DNA of 5,639 nucleotides, taken from positions 1 to 5,639 of the forward strand of contig JAISZP010000201.1 in the NCBI GenBank assembly GCA_031269135.1. Direction: 5' to 3'. Both the position numbers and the translations under genes were made by a program. Source of the stretch: Deltaproteobacteria bacterium. Lineage in GTDB: Bacteria > Desulfobacterota > Desulfarculia > Adiutricales > Adiutricaceae. Below are positions 4,426-5,639 of this stretch, in pieces; positions within the stretch are counted from its first letter, which is position 1; the number at the start of each line of letters is the position of its first letter. Under the pieces are notes generated by a model, which did not search any database, was not told where the DNA came from, and saw only the letters and a program-made list of their open reading frames with translations.

Positions 4426-5639
4426 TTACCCAATCAGACTCAGAGCCAATTGCGAGAGGCTGTTGGCCTGGGCCAGCATGGAAGTGGCGGCCTGCGCCAG
4501 TACGTTGTTTCTGGTGAATTCCGTCATTTCCGTAGCCACATCGACATCCGATATACGGCTCTCGGAGGCTTGGAGATTTTCGGCCTGGACGGTCAGGTTG
4601 GTCATGGTGTTTTCCAGCCTGTTTTGGAGAGCGCCTAGGTCCGCCCGGATCTTGTCTTTGCTGTTGATGGATTCGGTGATGGCGTCCAAGGCTTCCTGAG
4701 CCGCGCTCTGGGTGCGAATCTCGGCTCCCTTCCAAGGACCGTCGGCGGCGTTTTGGATCTCTACGAAGCTGTTGCGATCCATACCGTTGATGATCTTTTT
4801 GTCTTCGAGAGCGGGAGTGGCTATCTCATCGGCGTTGGCGATCCTCAGATCCCTTTCGCTGCCTACGTCGCGTCCGTTCAAGGTCACGTTCCAGACTTCA
4901 TTGCCGAGGTTGGCTTTGGTCTGGGTGGGTTTCATCTGGGCCCACTTCTCTCCGCCCAGGGTGAAGGTGGTCCCTGAATCGTTCTTTTCAGTTGAAGACA
5001 CGTTCTCAAAGCCGACCGCATCTAAGGCGTCTCTGGAATTGGGGTCGTTTCCCGCCACATCGCAAGCCAGCAGATCGGTGAAGTTTCCGCCGACCTTAGT
5101 GAAGATGTAGACCATTTCAGCTTTATTGCCGTTTGAGTCGAAGTTCTGCACCATAGCCCAGAACTGGCTGTTTTCGTTGTGGTTGATGGCGGAGGCCAGA
5201 GCCCAGGCGCCGAAGTTGGATTCACCCGCGCTGGAAGCACTGGCTGTGCCGGCGCTGGCGACCAAGGTTTTCTCCTTGGATTTATCGACGATTCCAAGTT
5301 TGGACTTGGTTTGATCGTCGGTGGCGCTGGCGTAAATATCCTCAATATCGAGGTTTTGAATGTCGGATTCGGAAGCGGGACCGTTAGGTCTAACGTTATC
5401 GGCTACCGTCACCTCACCGGCGCCACTGCCGCCCTGGAGCGAACTGAGGGTGCTGCTGATGTTTCCGCTCAATGCCGCTGCCAGGGCTGTCATATCGGTT
5501 CCAACGACTGGGCTGATGCCAGTGTAAGGACTGGCGACTCCAGCAAGCGTCATTTCGATGTCGAGGTAGCCGAAGCCGCCGGTTGGACTAGTGCCGGTGT
5601 AATCCGAATGCGCCAAATCCACACCGACCACTTCCGCAG
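4426..5639 (-). CDS. fliC: Flagellin, C-terminal and central part (5' end cut by the window edge)
   Basis: Flagellin is the subunit of the flagellar filament; it is secreted by the flagellar type III export system and assembled outside the cell. The 403 visible residues begin inside the gene, since the frame is open to the window edge; the GTG at 5631 is an internal valine codon, not a start. The last 95 or so residues are the classic D1/D0 helices: AQEALDAITESINSKDKIRA, then LGALQNRLENTM, SRISDVDVATEMTEF, and the terminal LAQANSLSQLALSLIG. The roughly 300 residues before that are the variable, surface-exposed D2/D3-type region, rich in Gly, Ser, Thr, Ala, Asp and Asn. It includes a Cys (in LLACDVAGN) and several Trp, which are uncommon in flagellins. 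The missing N-terminal D0/D1 is usually about 150 residues or more, so the full protein probably exceeds 550 residues. Codon use looks more GC-rich than in neighbouring genes, as expected for a highly expressed gene. The promoter is outside the window; the gene ends at a strong terminator. The symbol follows the family; flaA/flaB naming is equally possible. Confidence 0.95.
   Translation of the reverse strand, partial: AEVVGVDLAHSDYTGTSPTGGFGYLDIEMTLAGVASPYTGISPVVGTDMTALAAALSGNISSTLSSLQGGSGAGEVTVADNVRPNGPASESDIQNLDIEDIYASATDDQTKSKLGIVDKSKEKTLVASAGTASASSAGESNFGAWALASAINHNENSQFWAMVQNFDSNGNKAEMVYIFTKVGGNFTDLLACDVAGNDPNSRDALDAVGFENVSSTEKNDSGTTFTLGGEKWAQMKPTQTKANLGNEVWNVTLNGRDVGSERDLRIANADEIATPALEDKKIINGMDRNSFVEIQNAADGPWKGAEIRTQSAAQEALDAITESINSKDKIRADLGALQNRLENTMTNLTVQAENLQASESRISDVDVATEMTEFTRNNVLAQAATSMLAQANSLSQLALSLIG

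Noticed and set aside
4277..4735. 152-residue minus-strand ORF rich in Arg, Gly, Pro and His
   Set aside because: It overlaps the conserved flagellin C-terminus in another frame and then runs through the terminator; its composition is typical of an out-of-frame reading of a GC-rich gene.
4409..5314. Several plus-strand ORFs of 62 to 132 residues opposite flagellin
   Set aside because: They are antisense to a strongly supported gene, show no recognisable domains, and lack ribosome binding sites that I can see.
5022..5345. 107-residue minus-strand ORF rich in Pro and Ser
   Set aside because: It is an alternative frame inside the flagellin variable region, with no family resemblance and low-complexity composition.

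Overview
The window is a protein-coding stretch of a Gram-negative, flagellated bacterium. All genes I can support lie on the minus strand, so they are read from right to left. The ExbB/ExbD envelope motor and the flagellin C-terminus (an EMTEFTR-type helix followed by a MLAQAN motif) resemble Desulfovibrio-like deltaproteobacteria (Desulfobacterota). That placement is an inference from family resemblance and was not tested by a search. Base composition is moderate. The flagellin reads more GC-rich than its neighbours, and the gaps between genes are AT-rich.

Layout in transcription order: (1) 5639-4426, the 3' part of a large flagellin gene whose N-terminal end lies outside the window. It is closed by a strong 14-bp terminator hairpin at 4352-4384. 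(2) 4351-4116, an intergenic region with a doubtful 57-codon ORF, a short direct repeat, a 12-bp perfect palindrome and a plausible sigma70-type promoter. (3) 4115-327, a compact set of four genes: a membrane-anchored TPR protein, an ExbB/TolQ-family proton channel, an ExbD/TolR-family partner (4-nt overlap with exbB), and an FtsB/DivIC-family division protein (4 nt after exbD). (4) 326-227, a 100-nt gap with a candidate promoter and a good ribosome binding site. (5) 226-1, the first 75 codons of elongation factor P, which runs off the left edge.

How the genes may work together: ExbB and ExbD form the minimal ion-driven motor of the TonB/Tol class, but no TonB, TolA, TolB or Pal is present here. 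The gene directly ahead of them encodes a protein with one predicted transmembrane helix and at least ten TPR-like repeats, predicted to lie in the periplasm. The gene directly behind them encodes a divisome-type protein. This suggests a co-expressed envelope module in which a TPR protein may take the place of the usual energy-transducing partner, possibly linked to division. That is an inference from gene order only. The flagellin and efp genes appear to be separate transcription units on either side.

I see no RNA genes, insertion sequences, CRISPR arrays or clear signs of horizontal transfer.
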